A stretch of 64,000 nt of DNA from Trichomonas vaginalis G3 (GCF_026262505.1 NC_067205.1:23841585-23905584); one strand, 5' to 3'; shown: positions 18,746 through 29,856, numbered from the stretch's first letter. Made by a program: numbers and translations. Notes: generated from the sequence alone by a model not told the origin.

Positions 18746-19370
18746 CATCTCATCAGTTTCTAGCTAATTCAAAAATCTTTACTATCTTATTCGATTAAAA
18801 TGAAAAGGGAATAGTTTCATTATGCTTTAAATGACAGCCTTATAATATAATCATAGTTTTCGCTCAATATGCAGCATTTTTTTCGAAATCTATGGTCAAT
18901 ATCCTAAATACTGATTGCTTTGCATTCATATCTCTTACATTTTCTATACCCACATCACTATTCATTGCTATTCCTATCTTTTTCATTTTTGTTTGTTTCT
19001 CATAATTTCTCAAAAAACATGATAACTTGATATTTGTAAATATCATACTTTATAACGTAAATAAGAACTTGACCTATTAAGAAAAGCAGTAATGAAAAGA
19101 AAATCTGAAATTCATAAAAATTACAAGTTTCTGATGACAATTAGCTTAATTAAACCAGGTACAAGATTATATAATTGTATTTTCTATCCAATTATCCATA
19201 TAATATCTTATCCAGAAAAAATAACTTGATCAATACCAAATGATTTTTTAACTAGTAAATAAAGTATTTTCTTTACACACACATTGTATATCATAGTTTT
19301 TTTTTGGTTTCGCAAAACATCCAAAAACAAATATGCTATAAAAGTGACAATTTTAGCAAAACGAAACCCT
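18746..19370 (-). mobile_element. TA-target MITE, copy 1 (cut by Polinton A)
   Basis: Nearly identical, in inverse orientation, to 20,975-21,600 of copy 2. It ends with the TIR (GCAAAACGAAACCCT) followed by TA and then host gene sequence that matches the uninterrupted gene copy at about 29,145. That fixes the TA target and the outer end of the element. Its other half is missing from the window because Polinton A is inserted at 18,746. It contains the same 60-residue ORF (18,864-19,046) as copy 2, too short for a transposase. Confidence 0.85.
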
Positions 19371-19842
19371 TATTATTATTGACAAATTTTGCTCATATGA
19401 AAGTAAATCTTCTTCAAATGGTCACTTTACGTATTTCGAAGGCGACATCAACAGTACAATCCTCCACGGTTCAATTTGCAATGGAGGGAACAGTGCTGTA
19501 GACAGAGGAATGATTTACCAGCACCAAGGTTTTTCATCACTTTCAAAAACAAACTTTTCTAACTGTAATTCAAAATGGTCAGCAGCTTTTGACTATTATG
19601 CTCTTCAATCAACTACAAATGTTTCATTTTGTAATTTTGAGAATTTAGAAGCAGATCTGATTATCACACAGATTACCCATTATAATGGAACAATTTCAAG
19701 GTGTAATTATATAAATAACTCTCAAAGAGAATTTGGATGTGGGATAGTTGATAGTGCTAATAATAAAGTTGCCTCAAAATCTCGATTGAAAGACATTGAA
19801 TTTAGTTTTGAGAAGACTGTTTTTCATTTTGAGAATTATTAA

Positions 19843-20688
19843 TTAGCATATAATTATAATCATATTGTATGAAGTTATCAATTCTCTTAAATTTTGAAAG
19901 CTTAAGAAATTTAAAAGTACAAACAAATATATATTATTAAAATAATGGTATTGATCAATTTGAAAAATTTTGAAATTTTGAATACGAATTTTAATGTAAA
20001 CTTTAATAGTTGTAACAGAATAGGAAACATCACAGATGGCAAATTAGATTAATGAAAAGTTGGAATTTTTTCAATAAAATTTTATTCATGAAAAAAGATG
20101 CATGAAATACAATAATAGTAATATAGATACGTTATACAACATGTTACATAAGTGATCACTATAAGCATAATAGCTTTAAACAAAATAATCATATCAAAAT
20201 TTGTATCTGTAAGCAGCAAGAGTGTTATATCCTAATATTAAGTGTAACTACTTATTAGACAATGAATACAATATAATGCATTGATTAATAGGCTAAAGAA
20301 AAAAAATTATATCCTTCAATTTGGACAATCCGAAATTTTTCTTAATTAATTGAATTACATATACATTAATTTACAATTAAGTGATATCAGCGATAAACTT
20401 ATATGCACGTTTAACTTTATCAGATTTCAAATGAAAACATGGATTTCATTGCATGTTTTTCAACACTAGCTCCAGAAAAATGATACAAAGATGAATAAAT
20501 AGTAATGTCCCTAAAATAAGGTACAAAACAAAAAATTATCAACAATATACTTAATTTCGGCTATTATGATAAAAAGTGAATATGTCAAAAAAATTTATTC
20601 CATCATCTTGTTATCTGTACCTCACCACGGACTAATATGAAGAGAGATCAATTTCCAAAATTTTACCAAAAAGAGATTAGGCCTAATT
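19843..20688. other. AT-rich stretch without a gene
   Basis: I see no ORF above short chance length and no RNA gene. It lies within the insert that splits the repeat gene. The sequence is unrelated to the second gene copy. It may belong to an unrecognised inserted element, because the neighbouring parts are MITE-derived. Confidence 0.6.
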
Positions 20689-20963
20689 TTTATTCAATTA
20701 AATTGTTAAACATTTAAATTCATAAAAATTACAAGTTTCTGATGACAATTAGCTTAATTAAACCAGGTACAAGATTATATAATTGTATTTTCTATCCAAT
20801 TATCCATATAATATCTTATCCAGAAAAAATAACTTGATCAATACCAAATGATTTTTTAACTAGTAAATAAAGTATTTTCTTTACACACACATTGTATATC
20901 ATAGTTTTTTTTTTGGTTTCGCAAAATAATTTGAAAATTTATTCAATTAAATTGTTAAACATT
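20689..20963 (+). repeat. 209-bp MITE fragment between 26-bp direct repeats
   Basis: Bases 20,718-20,926 are a near-perfect direct copy of part of MITE copy 1 (19,110-19,317) and are therefore inverse to the matching part of copy 2, only about 100 bases away. The fragment is bounded by two identical 26-base stretches (20,689-20,714 and 20,938-20,963, starting TTTATTCAATTAAATTG). The arrangement suggests a template-switch or strand-invasion repair event rather than transposition, because the fragment lacks its own TIRs. Confidence 0.8.
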
Positions 20964-20974
20964 CATTTGGTCTA

Positions 20975-22021
20975 AGGGTTTCGTTTTGCTAAAATTGTCA
21001 CTTTTATAGCATATTTGTTTTTGGATGTTTTGCGAAACCAAAAAAAAACTATGATATACAATGTGTGTGTAAAGAAAATACTTTATTTACTAGTTAAAAA
21101 ATCATTTGGTATTGATCAAGTTATTTTTTCTGGATAAGATATTATATGGATAATTGGATAGAAAATACAATTATATAATCTTGTACCTGGTTTAATTAAG
21201 CTAATTGTCATCAGAAACTTGTAATTTTTATGAATTTCAGATTTTCTTTTCATTACTGCTTTTCTTAATAGGTCAAGTTCTTATTTACGTTATAAAGTAT
21301 GATATTTACAAATATCAAGTTATCATGTTTTTTGAGAAATTATGAGAAACAAACAAAAATGAAAAAGATAGGAATAGCAATGAATAGTGATGTGGGTATA
21401 GAAAATGTAAGAGATATGAATGCAAAGCAATCAGTATTTAGGATATTGACCATAGATTTCGAAAAAAATGCTGCATATTGAGCGAAAACTATGATTATAT
21501 TATAAGGCTGTCATTTAAAGCATAATGAAACTATTCCCTTTTCATTTTAATCGAATAAGATAGTAAAGATTTTTGAATTAGCTAGAAACTGATGAGATGT
21601 TTTCACAAATCAGATTTTTAATCTCTATAATGCATAATTCACTCAATATCTCAATTTTGATATTGCGAGATATTTTTGCTATCGGTTTCGCAATTTTGAC
21701 ACAATAGCAAGAGGGTTCTATAAGCATTATTATCAACGTAGAATCTGAATATCATATCAGAAAATGTCGCAAATCTGACATTTACCCGACCAAATAGCAA
21801 AAATAATTGAATACTTTTCGCAAAAACTTTAAAAATCGATAAAAATCTGAAATATAGATATTAAAGAGACTTTTTATATAATATTCATAAAGATTTTCCA
21901 AAAATATGATACCGCAAAATTAAAAAAGTGACGTCTTGAGTGGAGTCAAAGGTCGAAATTGCTAGCTAAATGTTTTTTAGCGAAATTGCGTATTGTATGT
22001 TTTTTCGCAAAACGAAACCTT
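20975..22021 (+). mobile_element. TA-target MITE, copy 2 (complete)
   Basis: A 1,047-bp element with imperfect TIRs: AGGGTTTCGTTTTGC at the left, and the complement of AAGGTTTCGTTTTGC at the right. It is flanked by TA on both sides (20,973-20,974 and 22,022-22,023). TA target and short TIRs suggest a Tc1/mariner-superfamily non-autonomous element. The only ORF is 60 codons (21,299-21,481) and shows no transposase motif. Several internal sequences repeat the GGTTTCGCAA word, perhaps transposase sites. Confidence 0.8.
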
Positions 22022-22387
22022 TAGCCAATCTTTATGATTTGTTATACAGATACTAGATCTACTACTCCCAAAAACAATTCATTTTTTGAATGGCCCCCTT
22101 TTTTAGGTTTTCCTTTTATGAAAAATGCCAATATTATACGATTATTAATATATTTATTTTTTTGTTCTCAATAAAAGTATTCAAAAGTCAATATAAACCA
22201 TTCAAAATTGAGAGGAAACTCATTAAGAGGCTCGGAATTCGAGTAGTGAGGAAGGGTAAATTTTGAGAGCCAAAATTTCAAATCCCCTCAATATTTCAAA
22301 GCCCTTCTACTTAGATTTTGTGACTACCTTAGAATTGATGTTTTAGATTCATTTTTCCAAAAAAATCGACTAAACGGAAAAGGTGAT
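22022..22387. other. non-coding stretch between MITE copy 2 and gene remnant
   Basis: AT-rich DNA with short T-runs and a GGCCCCCTTTTTT stretch near 22,093. No ORF of note, RNA gene or recognisable repeat was seen. It continues the foreign insert that splits the repeat gene. Confidence 0.5.
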
Positions 22388-22682
22388 TTGTTTGATTCAT
22401 ATTATGGATTTATTAATATTTTTCGATGTATTATTGATGTATTTTCATCGTCGGGATCTGTTTATTCATCAGAAATGACAACAGCTTCATTTTGGAATGA
22501 CTTAAAGTTCATTGGTATCAGTCCATGCACAGGAGAATTACCAATACTACAAAATGTAGATAAAAAAGGTTCAAATTTCGATGATTTTAAATTATTTTCA
22601 TTGATGAACCTTGTGGATGAAAGAGTTAACACTTCATAAATTCTATTTAGTAAAACAAAAGAAAATAAAATAAAAATTAAAA

Positions 22683-25600
22683 TTATTTTTTCAACATAGA
22701 CATCTGTTGCTGCATATAAGTCAATACTGCAGTAGATGTCTCAGGAACAGAGTCAGGATTCATTTGTTGTCTGTTCTGTTGCGTTGAAAAAGGAAGATTT
22801 TGGTTAGAACTCTGCGGAACAAACATTTGAGGGGTTTGTTTGGTTGGCCAAATCGGAATAACGTTCTGTTTCTGGCCAGAACTTGTTTTTGAATTTGCCA
22901 ACTCAACAATTCTTCTTTGGAGTGGATTTCCAATAGAATTTGATGGAACAAGGTTTGCAAGCTTCGAAGAATAAGCGTTGTTGCTTGTTGGATTCGCAGA
23001 AAGGTTTGATTGAATTAATATTCTTTCTATCGCGTATTTTCCGAACAAATTAAAGATCTTTTTAGACATTCCTGTTAATCTGATCATCTCTATCTCAGTT
23101 GTCGGCTTTTGTTCGACAATTTTCTTTAATAAGTCGATTTTCAGGACTTTATCAGGTTCTATTCTACTCATATCAGCAACTTGTGCTCTAAGTTCGTTGA
23201 GGCTCTTATACAAAGCATTGTTTTCAGGGGAAAGCGAATCTTCTGGGTATTCTTCGATAATATACTGAATATTATCTTTGTAAGCGAACATTTCGCCGGG
23301 AATATAATACTCTATCTTTCCATTTGGTATTTCCTTGAACTTTTTTGTGATTACGTCGCCTTGTTCCAATTTATGTAATAAAAGATCGAAAATTCCATTT
23401 GAAGTCTTCAATTCCCCACCACTTCCGAACTCAATCATCTGGTAATCGCATGAATCTTTTATAGATTTCGAGGAAATTCCATAAAAAATTTTTTCCAGAT
23501 GTTTTTTCGTCGCGAAAGGGGAAGTTCGACCTCTTTTCCTGTAGATATTGTTCACGATATTCGCTATAGCAATTGCGAACCGATTCATGACCCTTGGAAC
23601 TGGTTTTCCTCGAATCGAAGATAATCTACAGTTATCACACATTTCGTGGCATTCTTCTGGGTTGAACTGTTCACCAAAGTATTGTAGCAACAAGGATCTT
23701 CTACAATCTTTCTTGTTCAAACAGTATTCTTCCATTTTATATAACATATCAACTTTATTTCGATCCAATTCCTGAGAACCAGGAGTATTTTCACATATAA
23801 TATACAGAAGTTTATCAATATCAGCGGAACTGTATAATAATATACAATCTGTCTTTTTTCCGTCTCTTCCGCTTCTTCCGGCTTCCTGGTAGTATTCTTC
23901 GATTGATTTCGGGATGGAATGATGTATAACGAATCTTACATCTGGTTTGTTGATCCCCATTCCGAAAGCTAAAGTCGCAACAACAATATTTATTTCATTT
24001 CGCATCCATCGGTCCTGCGTGTCCTTCCTGTGTTCCATGTCCATCTTCCCATGGTAGTGAAGCGTTCTAAGACCTCTTTGGTTCAAATAAATCGACATTT
24101 CTTCGGTTGTTCGTGTTGTCATGCAAAAAATGATTCCAGAAGCATTGTCGTAGCCTTTCTGGTATATCCAGTTGACGATCTGGTTGTAACAACCTTCAGT
24201 AGTCCCTTCTTTCGCATGTACTTCGAAATTTATATTTGGTCGATTAAAAGTTTGATGGAAAATCTCAACATTCTTCATGCAAAGTTGTTCGTAACAGTCT
24301 TCTATGACCTTCTGTGTTGCTGTCGCCGTCAAAGCCATGAGAGGAACTTCTGGATAGTTTTCTCTCACTTTTCCGATCTGCATGTAGTCTGGTCTGAAGT
24401 CGTGGCCCCAATGGGAGACACAATGGGCCTCATCGACAACAATACGAGTCAATTTGTTTTGACTATAAATATCATTCAAAAATTGTGAGACATTTCCGCT
24501 TAGATTCAGCTTTTCTGGGGTCATGTAAAGGAATCTGACTCTTCCTTGCTTGGCTTCATTCAATATCTTGCTCTCTTCCTCTTGTTTCGTTTCATAATTT
24601 ATTAATTCAGCTTGGATGTTCAATGATTTCAACTGATCGACTTGATCCTTGATGAGAGATAACAAAGGGGATATAACCAATGTAACGCCACCTTGTACCA
24701 TTCCTGTCAACATATAACATAAAGATTTTCCTCCGCCAGTCGGCATCAGAATGAAGACATCGTTACCTCTGACGGCTGCTGCAATCGCTGGAAGCTGTAC
24801 ACCGCGAAATGAATCATGGCCAAACACATTTTTGTTCACTTCATTCAAAACATTGATATATTCATCGGGAAGTCCATAATTGTTCGATTCGTTGTAAATT
24901 GATTGGTCGGGGAAGTCCTGATTTTGGTTTGATTGATTATTTGTTGATAATGATTGATTTGAAGTGTTTGAACTAGTTAAACTATTGTTTGTCGTTGAAT
25001 TCTGTCCAAAAACACTTTTATTATCATTTATTTTATTTTCTGTATTAAATTGCTGATTTGATATCTGATTCAATCTATTTTGACTACTTAATGATTTGAT
25101 ATCATTATTTTGAAGATTTTGATTAAAAATATTTTTATTTTCATAATTTTGAATCTGATCATAATTTTGTTGATTATATTTACTAATATCATCATTACGA
25201 CTGTAATTTCTATTTATCTGATTAAAAATATTTTTATTATCATAATTTTGATTTTGATCGTAATTTTGCTGGTTATATGTATTTAATTCATTTGAAGTAT
25301 TGTAATTTTGATTCTTCTGATTAAAAATATTTTTATTATCATAATTTTGATTTTGATCATAATTTTGCTGGTTATATGTATTTAATTCATTTGAAGTATT
25401 GTAATTTTGATTCTTCTGATTAAAAATATTTTTATTATCATAATTTTGATTTTGATCATAATTTTGCTGGTTATATGTATTTAATTCATTTGAAGTATTG
25501 TAATTTTGATTCTTCTGATTAAAAATATTTTTATTATCATAATTTTGATTTTGATCATAATTTTGTTGATTATATGTATTTAAATCATTAATACTATTAG

Positions 25601-26522
25601 AATTCTGATTATTCTGGTTTAAGAAATTTTTAATATTATTTTTTTGATTTGAGTCATATAATTGTTGATTCATAGGTTGATTGATTTTGTTGATACCATT
25701 TTTATTATCCAAATTAAGATTATTTTGATTTTGATGAAAATCAGTATTTTCTTGCAAAACTTGGTTTTCGTGTTGATAATCCTGTCTGTCTGATTGCTTT
25801 GTATCAACAATTACAATATCATCCGAGTCTTCATTGAATTTCTGTTGAAAATTGAGAGAATTTATCAAATCCGGTTTCTTTGGAGGGTCAATTTTTATCA
25901 TACTTTGACGTTGTTCTAATGTTTTGTAATGAGTAAGTAATTTGTCTTCAATATTCAATATCTGTAAGTAAGCTTTCTTTCTCTCATCTCTGTACATTGG
26001 AATATCTGCGTAATTTTGATTTTGGACACATTCTTTGATACAATTGTTGATTTGTTCAAGATATGACTGTAATTTAAACAAATTCTCCTCATGAATGTGA
26101 TAAGTATCATCTAACTCGATTGATTTCTTATTTGTTTCATTTTGTGGTGGAATTATTGGTTTTATTTCTTGTTGTATTGGTTCTTGTGTATAATTACTTG
26201 ATGATTTTGAGTATTCATTTGATGCTTCTTGCTGTGTGTCAACGTATTCTGAATCTGAAGAAAGATAACTAAAATTTGTTTCTTGAACTGGAGGTTGAGG
26301 TAATGTTCGAGAAATAAACGAAGATATAGTTTGATTGGGATTAGGTTTATCTGATTCATCATCTGAATCATCTATAACAATTGCTTCTGATTGTTTGTAA
26401 TTCGGTTTTTGCTGTTGATTGTTGAATAAATTATCTTGTCCAGCAGATCTATTCTGACCAAAAGGTGATGTGTAACTCCGGTCCACCATCATATTGACAT
26501 GAGGTGTCCCATCATTCAACAT
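22683..26522 (-). CDS. RecQ-family DNA helicase (BLM/Sgs1-like)
   Basis: 1,279 residues. About the first 555 are disordered and Asn/Gln-rich, with two acidic SIM-like phrases (IVIDDSDDES near residue 48 and DDIVIVD near 235) and five 33-residue tandem repeats. The helicase core follows: Walker A MPTGGGKS near residue 590, VVDEAHCVSHWGHDFRPDY near 697, and the arginine-rich motif VI YYQEAGRSGRDG. A RecQ-Ct zinc site has a C-rich block (KKDCRRSLLL, CHEMCDNC) near 940-970, then a winged-helix RQC region and an HRDC domain near 1,107-1,170. It would resolve recombination and fork structures in the nucleus. It is intact, and the low-complexity N-terminus is typical of trichomonads. Confidence 0.95.
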   Translation of the reverse strand: MLNDGTPHVNMMVDRSYTSPFGQNRSAGQDNLFNNQQQKPNYKQSEAIVIDDSDDESDKPNPNQTISSFISRTLPQPPVQETNFSYLSSDSEYVDTQQEASNEYSKSSSNYTQEPIQQEIKPIIPPQNETNKKSIELDDTYHIHEENLFKLQSYLEQINNCIKECVQNQNYADIPMYRDERKKAYLQILNIEDKLLTHYKTLEQRQSMIKIDPPKKPDLINSLNFQQKFNEDSDDIVIVDTKQSDRQDYQHENQVLQENTDFHQNQNNLNLDNKNGINKINQPMNQQLYDSNQKNNIKNFLNQNNQNSNSINDLNTYNQQNYDQNQNYDNKNIFNQKNQNYNTSNELNTYNQQNYDQNQNYDNKNIFNQKNQNYNTSNELNTYNQQNYDQNQNYDNKNIFNQKNQNYNTSNELNTYNQQNYDQNQNYDNKNIFNQINRNYSRNDDISKYNQQNYDQIQNYENKNIFNQNLQNNDIKSLSSQNRLNQISNQQFNTENKINDNKSVFGQNSTTNNSLTSSNTSNQSLSTNNQSNQNQDFPDQSIYNESNNYGLPDEYINVLNEVNKNVFGHDSFRGVQLPAIAAAVRGNDVFILMPTGGGKSLCYMLTGMVQGGVTLVISPLLSLIKDQVDQLKSLNIQAELINYETKQEEESKILNEAKQGRVRFLYMTPEKLNLSGNVSQFLNDIYSQNKLTRIVVDEAHCVSHWGHDFRPDYMQIGKVRENYPEVPLMALTATATQKVIEDCYEQLCMKNVEIFHQTFNRPNINFEVHAKEGTTEGCYNQIVNWIYQKGYDNASGIIFCMTTRTTEEMSIYLNQRGLRTLHYHGKMDMEHRKDTQDRWMRNEINIVVATLAFGMGINKPDVRFVIHHSIPKSIEEYYQEAGRSGRDGKKTDCILLYSSADIDKLLYIICENTPGSQELDRNKVDMLYKMEEYCLNKKDCRRSLLLQYFGEQFNPEECHEMCDNCRLSSIRGKPVPRVMNRFAIAIANIVNNIYRKRGRTSPFATKKHLEKIFYGISSKSIKDSCDYQMIEFGSGGELKTSNGIFDLLLHKLEQGDVITKKFKEIPNGKIEYYIPGEMFAYKDNIQYIIEEYPEDSLSPENNALYKSLNELRAQVADMSRIEPDKVLKIDLLKKIVEQKPTTEIEMIRLTGMSKKIFNLFGKYAIERILIQSNLSANPTSNNAYSSKLANLVPSNSIGNPLQRRIVELANSKTSSGQKQNVIPIWPTKQTPQMFVPQSSNQNLPFSTQQNRQQMNPDSVPETSTAVLTYMQQQMSMLKK
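25120..25600 (-). repeat. 99-bp in-frame tandem repeat in RecQ
   Basis: Five units of 33 codons, three of them nearly identical, read as YDQNQNYDNKNIFNQKNQ followed by NYNTSNELNTYNQQN. Outer units are more diverged. The near-identity of the central units at DNA level indicates recent expansion or homogenisation. The repeat lies in the disordered Asn/Gln-rich region before the helicase core. Confidence 0.9.
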
Positions 26523-27084
26523 TAAAAAATTAGAAAAAAATATTGACCATCTTAGTAAAGCTAAAGCAGTGTCATACAGTTCAAATTATATTATTTCTCT
26601 TGATTTTCTTCTGAGAGATTTTTGAATTCTGGAAAAAATACCGAAAATATATTAGATCAATTTTACTATAATTCAAATAAGTGTCTTATGTATCTTTTAT
26701 TTATCATAAGATTTTGGAATAAAACTGTTTTTGAAAAGTATTGATTTTAAATCAAGGTTTATTAACCTATTGTCAAGTGAAAACAAGATTAAGATGAAAT
26801 TTAATGTTTAATGTGACGTAATATCAACAATTTCCTCAAGATATTTTTTTGTTTTGAATAAAAGTTGCAATTGAATAAAATGGACATAGGTTAGAATTTG
26901 TTTGGTAGTGCCTATTCCAATAACGAAGTAAATTGTTGAGCTGAAGCCTTCAATTATTGGATGAAAATTTTGTTGCCAATCGCTGATTTGTTCTTCTGAA
27001 TAAGACTATCAAGATTAAAGGAAATTCTTCATTCCAACTTTTGCAAAAAATTTTTGACTATAGAAGCAATTTTTTTTACCAATA
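26523..27084. promoter_or_regulatory. intergenic region between divergent RecQ and hydrolase genes
   Basis: 562 bases without an ORF between two genes read outward from it, so both promoters should lie here. A TTCATTCC word near 27,029 fits the trichomonad initiator pattern TCA-Y-W about 55 bases before the hydrolase start. That is further than usual, so the call is weak. No other structure was seen. Confidence 0.35.
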
Positions 27085-27798
27085 ATGAGTAGTCAATATA
27101 AAATAAGTGATCTATTCGAATCTATAATGCTTACAAAGACTATTACACTTGGTAGATTCGTTCTAGGACCAATAGAGAACAATGTTTACTTACTTAAATT
27201 GACAAACAGAGTTCTTTTAGTTGATCCAACATGTCAAGGAAAGGAACTTGCCGATTACATCAAAACAACATATCCAGCTGACAAAGTAGACATTTATCTC
27301 ACACATGGTCATTGGGATCATATTGGTGCAGTACCAGAATTATGTGATATTTTCCCAGATTTAACAATTTACGCTTCTTCTAAAGATGAGCCTTTATACA
27401 CAAATCCAGAATACAATGGGTCAGGTCATACCAGACATAGTTTTGATATAAGCAAATATTTGGACAGAATGAAATTTGTTGATAAAATGAATTCATCTAA
27501 ACTTGTCATTGATGATATAGAGTTCGAGGTCTTCGAAACACCAGGACATACACCAGGAGGAGCATGCCTTTATAACAAACAAGAAAAATTACTATTTTCT
27601 GGTGATACTCTTTTCAAAGACTCCATTGGCAGATCTGATTTCCCCTATGGCGATGGAAGACAGCTTGTTAGTGGAATTGTTAACAATTTGATGAAACTTC
27701 CTGATGATACCGTTGTTTTCCCTGGACATGGCGATTCTACAACAATTGGCGAAGAAAGAAAGTATAATCCATTCATAAGAAGATATAAGAACCTCTAA
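27085..27798 (+). CDS. metallo-beta-lactamase-fold hydrolase (glyoxalase II-like)
   Basis: 237 residues, with the full metal-binding set of the family: THGHWDHIG (residues 73-81, the HxHxDH motif), GHTPGG, SGDTLF and FPGHGDSTTIGEE. These coordinate two metal ions in hydrolases such as hydroxyacylglutathione hydrolase. The protein is close to the short bacterial-type members that hydrolyse thioesters, and its exact substrate cannot be read from sequence. The start at 27,085 gives a 14-residue extension; a start at 27,127 (MLTKTITLGRF) is also plausible. It is intact and would probably be cytosolic. Confidence 0.9.
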   Translation: MSSQYKISDLFESIMLTKTITLGRFVLGPIENNVYLLKLTNRVLLVDPTCQGKELADYIKTTYPADKVDIYLTHGHWDHIGAVPELCDIFPDLTIYASSKDEPLYTNPEYNGSGHTRHSFDISKYLDRMKFVDKMNSSKLVIDDIEFEVFETPGHTPGGACLYNKQEKLLFSGDTLFKDSIGRSDFPYGDGRQLVSGIVNNLMKLPDDTVVFPGHGDSTTIGEERKYNPFIRRYKNL

Positions 27799-28293
27799 AA
27801 ATCAGTTCAAACTTATTTTATTTTGAGTTTCTCCCTTTTTATCAAAATTTTATAACGCAAATTATTTTTTGTTGCCATTTTGTTCTGAAAATACTTAAAA
27901 AATTGTCATATCCAATCATTTTATGGAAGATTTTTCTTAAATTTTTCAAATAATGAAAGATAACATAATATATATTACTCCTATACATTAAAACCAATCA
28001 CCGTTAATATAATTCCTCTTATCTACGAGCCAAAATACTAGAATCTATATATCTCTAAAATTCAAAGCGACAACATGTATTCATTTTAGAATATCGTTTA
28101 TGTAAACCTCTATGTTGATACATTATCCATGTTCTCAAATGTTTCTATAATGAAAAATGTCAATCAAATTGAAATTTAACTAAAATATCATATGTTTATT
28201 CTAATAAAATTATTAGATGCATTAAATATAACATTACTCGGCCCAAATGTAATATAAATAACAATAAAAAAGGATATTAGCAATAATTTCAAA
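27799..28293. other. AT-rich intergenic stretch
   Basis: 495 bases between convergent genes. No ORF, RNA gene or repeat is seen. It should hold the 3' ends and polyadenylation signals of both neighbours. Confidence 0.5.
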
Positions 28294-28635
28294 TCAAACT
28301 GTAACTTGTTCAGAAATATCTGTCTGGTGTTGACCTTGTGATTCATCAGGAGAGTAGACTGAATATAGTTGATTGGTGCTTTGAGGAAATACAAGTAAAA
28401 CATTCTGTCCGTAATTTTCTGCTTGATTTGAAGTACAAAATGCTGGTTTATCTGCATATACAGGAACCTCATCAATTTTTACTGTGTTATTTTCAATCAC
28501 GTAATTTTCATTCCCATGATCATTATTACACAATGCGTGGTATAGCATAACACCTGCTATAATGCATAGAGATAATATGCACAGTTGAAATAGGATTCCC
28601 CATGTTGTTCCAAAGATAAGGTGGAAGACTGACAT
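28294..28635 (-). CDS. small single-span membrane protein, 113 aa
   Basis: An ORF beginning MSVFHLIFGTTWGILFQLCI, with a hydrophobic span through about residue 33, then a polar Asn/Gln/Asp-rich tail ending DISEQVTV. The layout resembles the isolated membrane anchor plus cytoplasmic tail of larger trichomonad surface proteins, so it could be a small gene or the 3' remnant of one. No homologue is recognised by eye. Confidence 0.45.
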   Translation of the reverse strand: MSVFHLIFGTTWGILFQLCILSLCIIAGVMLYHALCNNDHGNENYVIENNTVKIDEVPVYADKPAFCTSNQAENYGQNVLLVFPQSTNQLYSVYSPDESQGQHQTDISEQVTV

Positions 28636-28831
28636 TTGAAATGATTTTACACCTTTTCAAAATATAAAATCTTTCTGTCCATATATTTTAGTGGGAATTT
28701 TTAAACAAAAGAATATTTCAAAACATAAAATTTGCTTGGCAATTTTTTGAATGGAAAATAATCGGAAGATTTTATCCATTCAATAGTTGTTTATTTTGAA
28801 GTAAAAATAATTGTTATTTCTGAGGCAATGA

Positions 28832-29812
28832 GTTTTTGGACTCATTCCCTGTACCAGATTTTACTTTTATAAACGATCAACTCATGCAGAAGAAGATCCA
28901 AAAAACATATGGCGACTTTATTATAACGGAATTGATCCTCCAAGCGTTATATATTCAGGTGAGATCAAACAAGTCACTGCATCCGACAAGAAATGTTTCG
29001 CATACATATGTACATTCACTAACCTCCAAAGAAGAGCAATTGAATTCAATAGCATTACAGATTATTCGATTTTACTTTGCGAAAACTCTTTTTACAAAGA
29101 TCCTGGAAACGTATACATTAATAGCGATAATAAAAATGATATTATTATTGACAAATTTTGTTCATATGAAAGTAAATCTTCAACAGATGGTCACTTTACA
29201 TATTTCGAAGGCAACATCAACAGTACAATCCTCCAAGGTTCAATTTGTAATGGAGGGAACAGTGCTGTAGACCGAGGAATGATAGATCAAGGCAATGGTA
29301 ATTCGTATCTTTCAAAAACAAACTTTTCTAACTGTATTTCAAGGTATTCAACAGCTGTTTATTATTGGTATACTATAGCGATAATAAATATTTCATTTTG
29401 TAATTTTCAAAATTTAGAAACAACTACAAATATCAATCAGTTCGGCTACTGCAATGTAAATGTTGAAAGATGTAATTATGTAAACAATTTTCAATCTGAA
29501 TCTAATATTGGATTAATTTGGCTTGAAGGCTATAATCTTCATATTTTTAATTCAGTTTTCAAAAATAACAGATTTCAATATTTGTTCAGATCCAATAATA
29601 AAATTTATTTACATCATTGTAATATTGATGATTTAACCACTTCTGGAGCTGTTTATACATCAGAAATGGCAACTGCATTATTTATGAATGACTTACAGTT
29701 TATTAGAATAGATCCTTGTGAAGGTTCTATACTAATTGTACAAAATATTGATAAAAAAGATTCTATCCTGAAAGATCTTGAATTAATTTCATTAATTAAT
29801 ATATTTTTATAA
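28832..29812 (+). pseudogene. second copy of the trichomonad repeat gene
   Basis: One frame is open from 28,832 to the stop at 29,812 (about 326 codons) and matches the interrupted copy at 19,373-22,639. It has no ATG near its 5' end; the ATG at 28,828 is in another frame, and the first in-frame ATG is at 29,279. So the copy is either 5'-truncated or has a small lesion near the start. Repeating NxSFCNFQNLE and NYVNNFQ strands suggest a beta-helix-like extracellular protein. Its 3' end lies only 44 bases from the target duplication of Polinton C. Confidence 0.65.
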
Positions 29813-29856
29813 TACAAATAATAAAAATATAATATAATTTACATAAACATATGATT

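Larger units (their letters stand above)
19373..22639 (+). pseudogene. interrupted copy of a trichomonad repeat gene (beta-helix-like)
   Basis: The segment 19,373-19,842 is open and very like 29,147-29,590 of the second copy (CSYESKS, GHFTYFEG, NSTIL, GSICNGGNSAVDRGM, LSKTNFSNC). The end of the gene is found at 22,388-22,639 (GSVYSSEM, WNDLKFIGISPC, LQNVDKKGS). Between them lie about 2.5 kb of unrelated DNA including MITE copy 2, and the 5' part is cut off by MITE copy 1. Short Asn/Ser/Cys-rich strands of the form NxSFCNFxNLE suggest a right-handed beta-helix surface or secreted protein, by likeness to the large repeat families of trichomonads. It is clearly non-functional. Confidence 0.75.

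Noticed and set aside
18563-18763. ORF crossing the TIR and T-run (ends in poly-Phe)
   Set aside because: It crosses the element end and codes the T-run as Phe; a chance frame.
20715-20937. Third independent MITE insertion
   Set aside because: It lacks both TIRs and a TA duplication, and is flanked instead by 26-base direct repeats; a repair event fits better.
21299-21481. 60-residue ORF in the MITE, present in both copies
   Set aside because: Its identity in both copies follows from the MITE being repeated. It has no transposase motif and no start context.
24030-24488. 152-codon plus-strand ORF within RecQ
   Set aside because: It is antisense to the highly conserved helicase core; a shadow.
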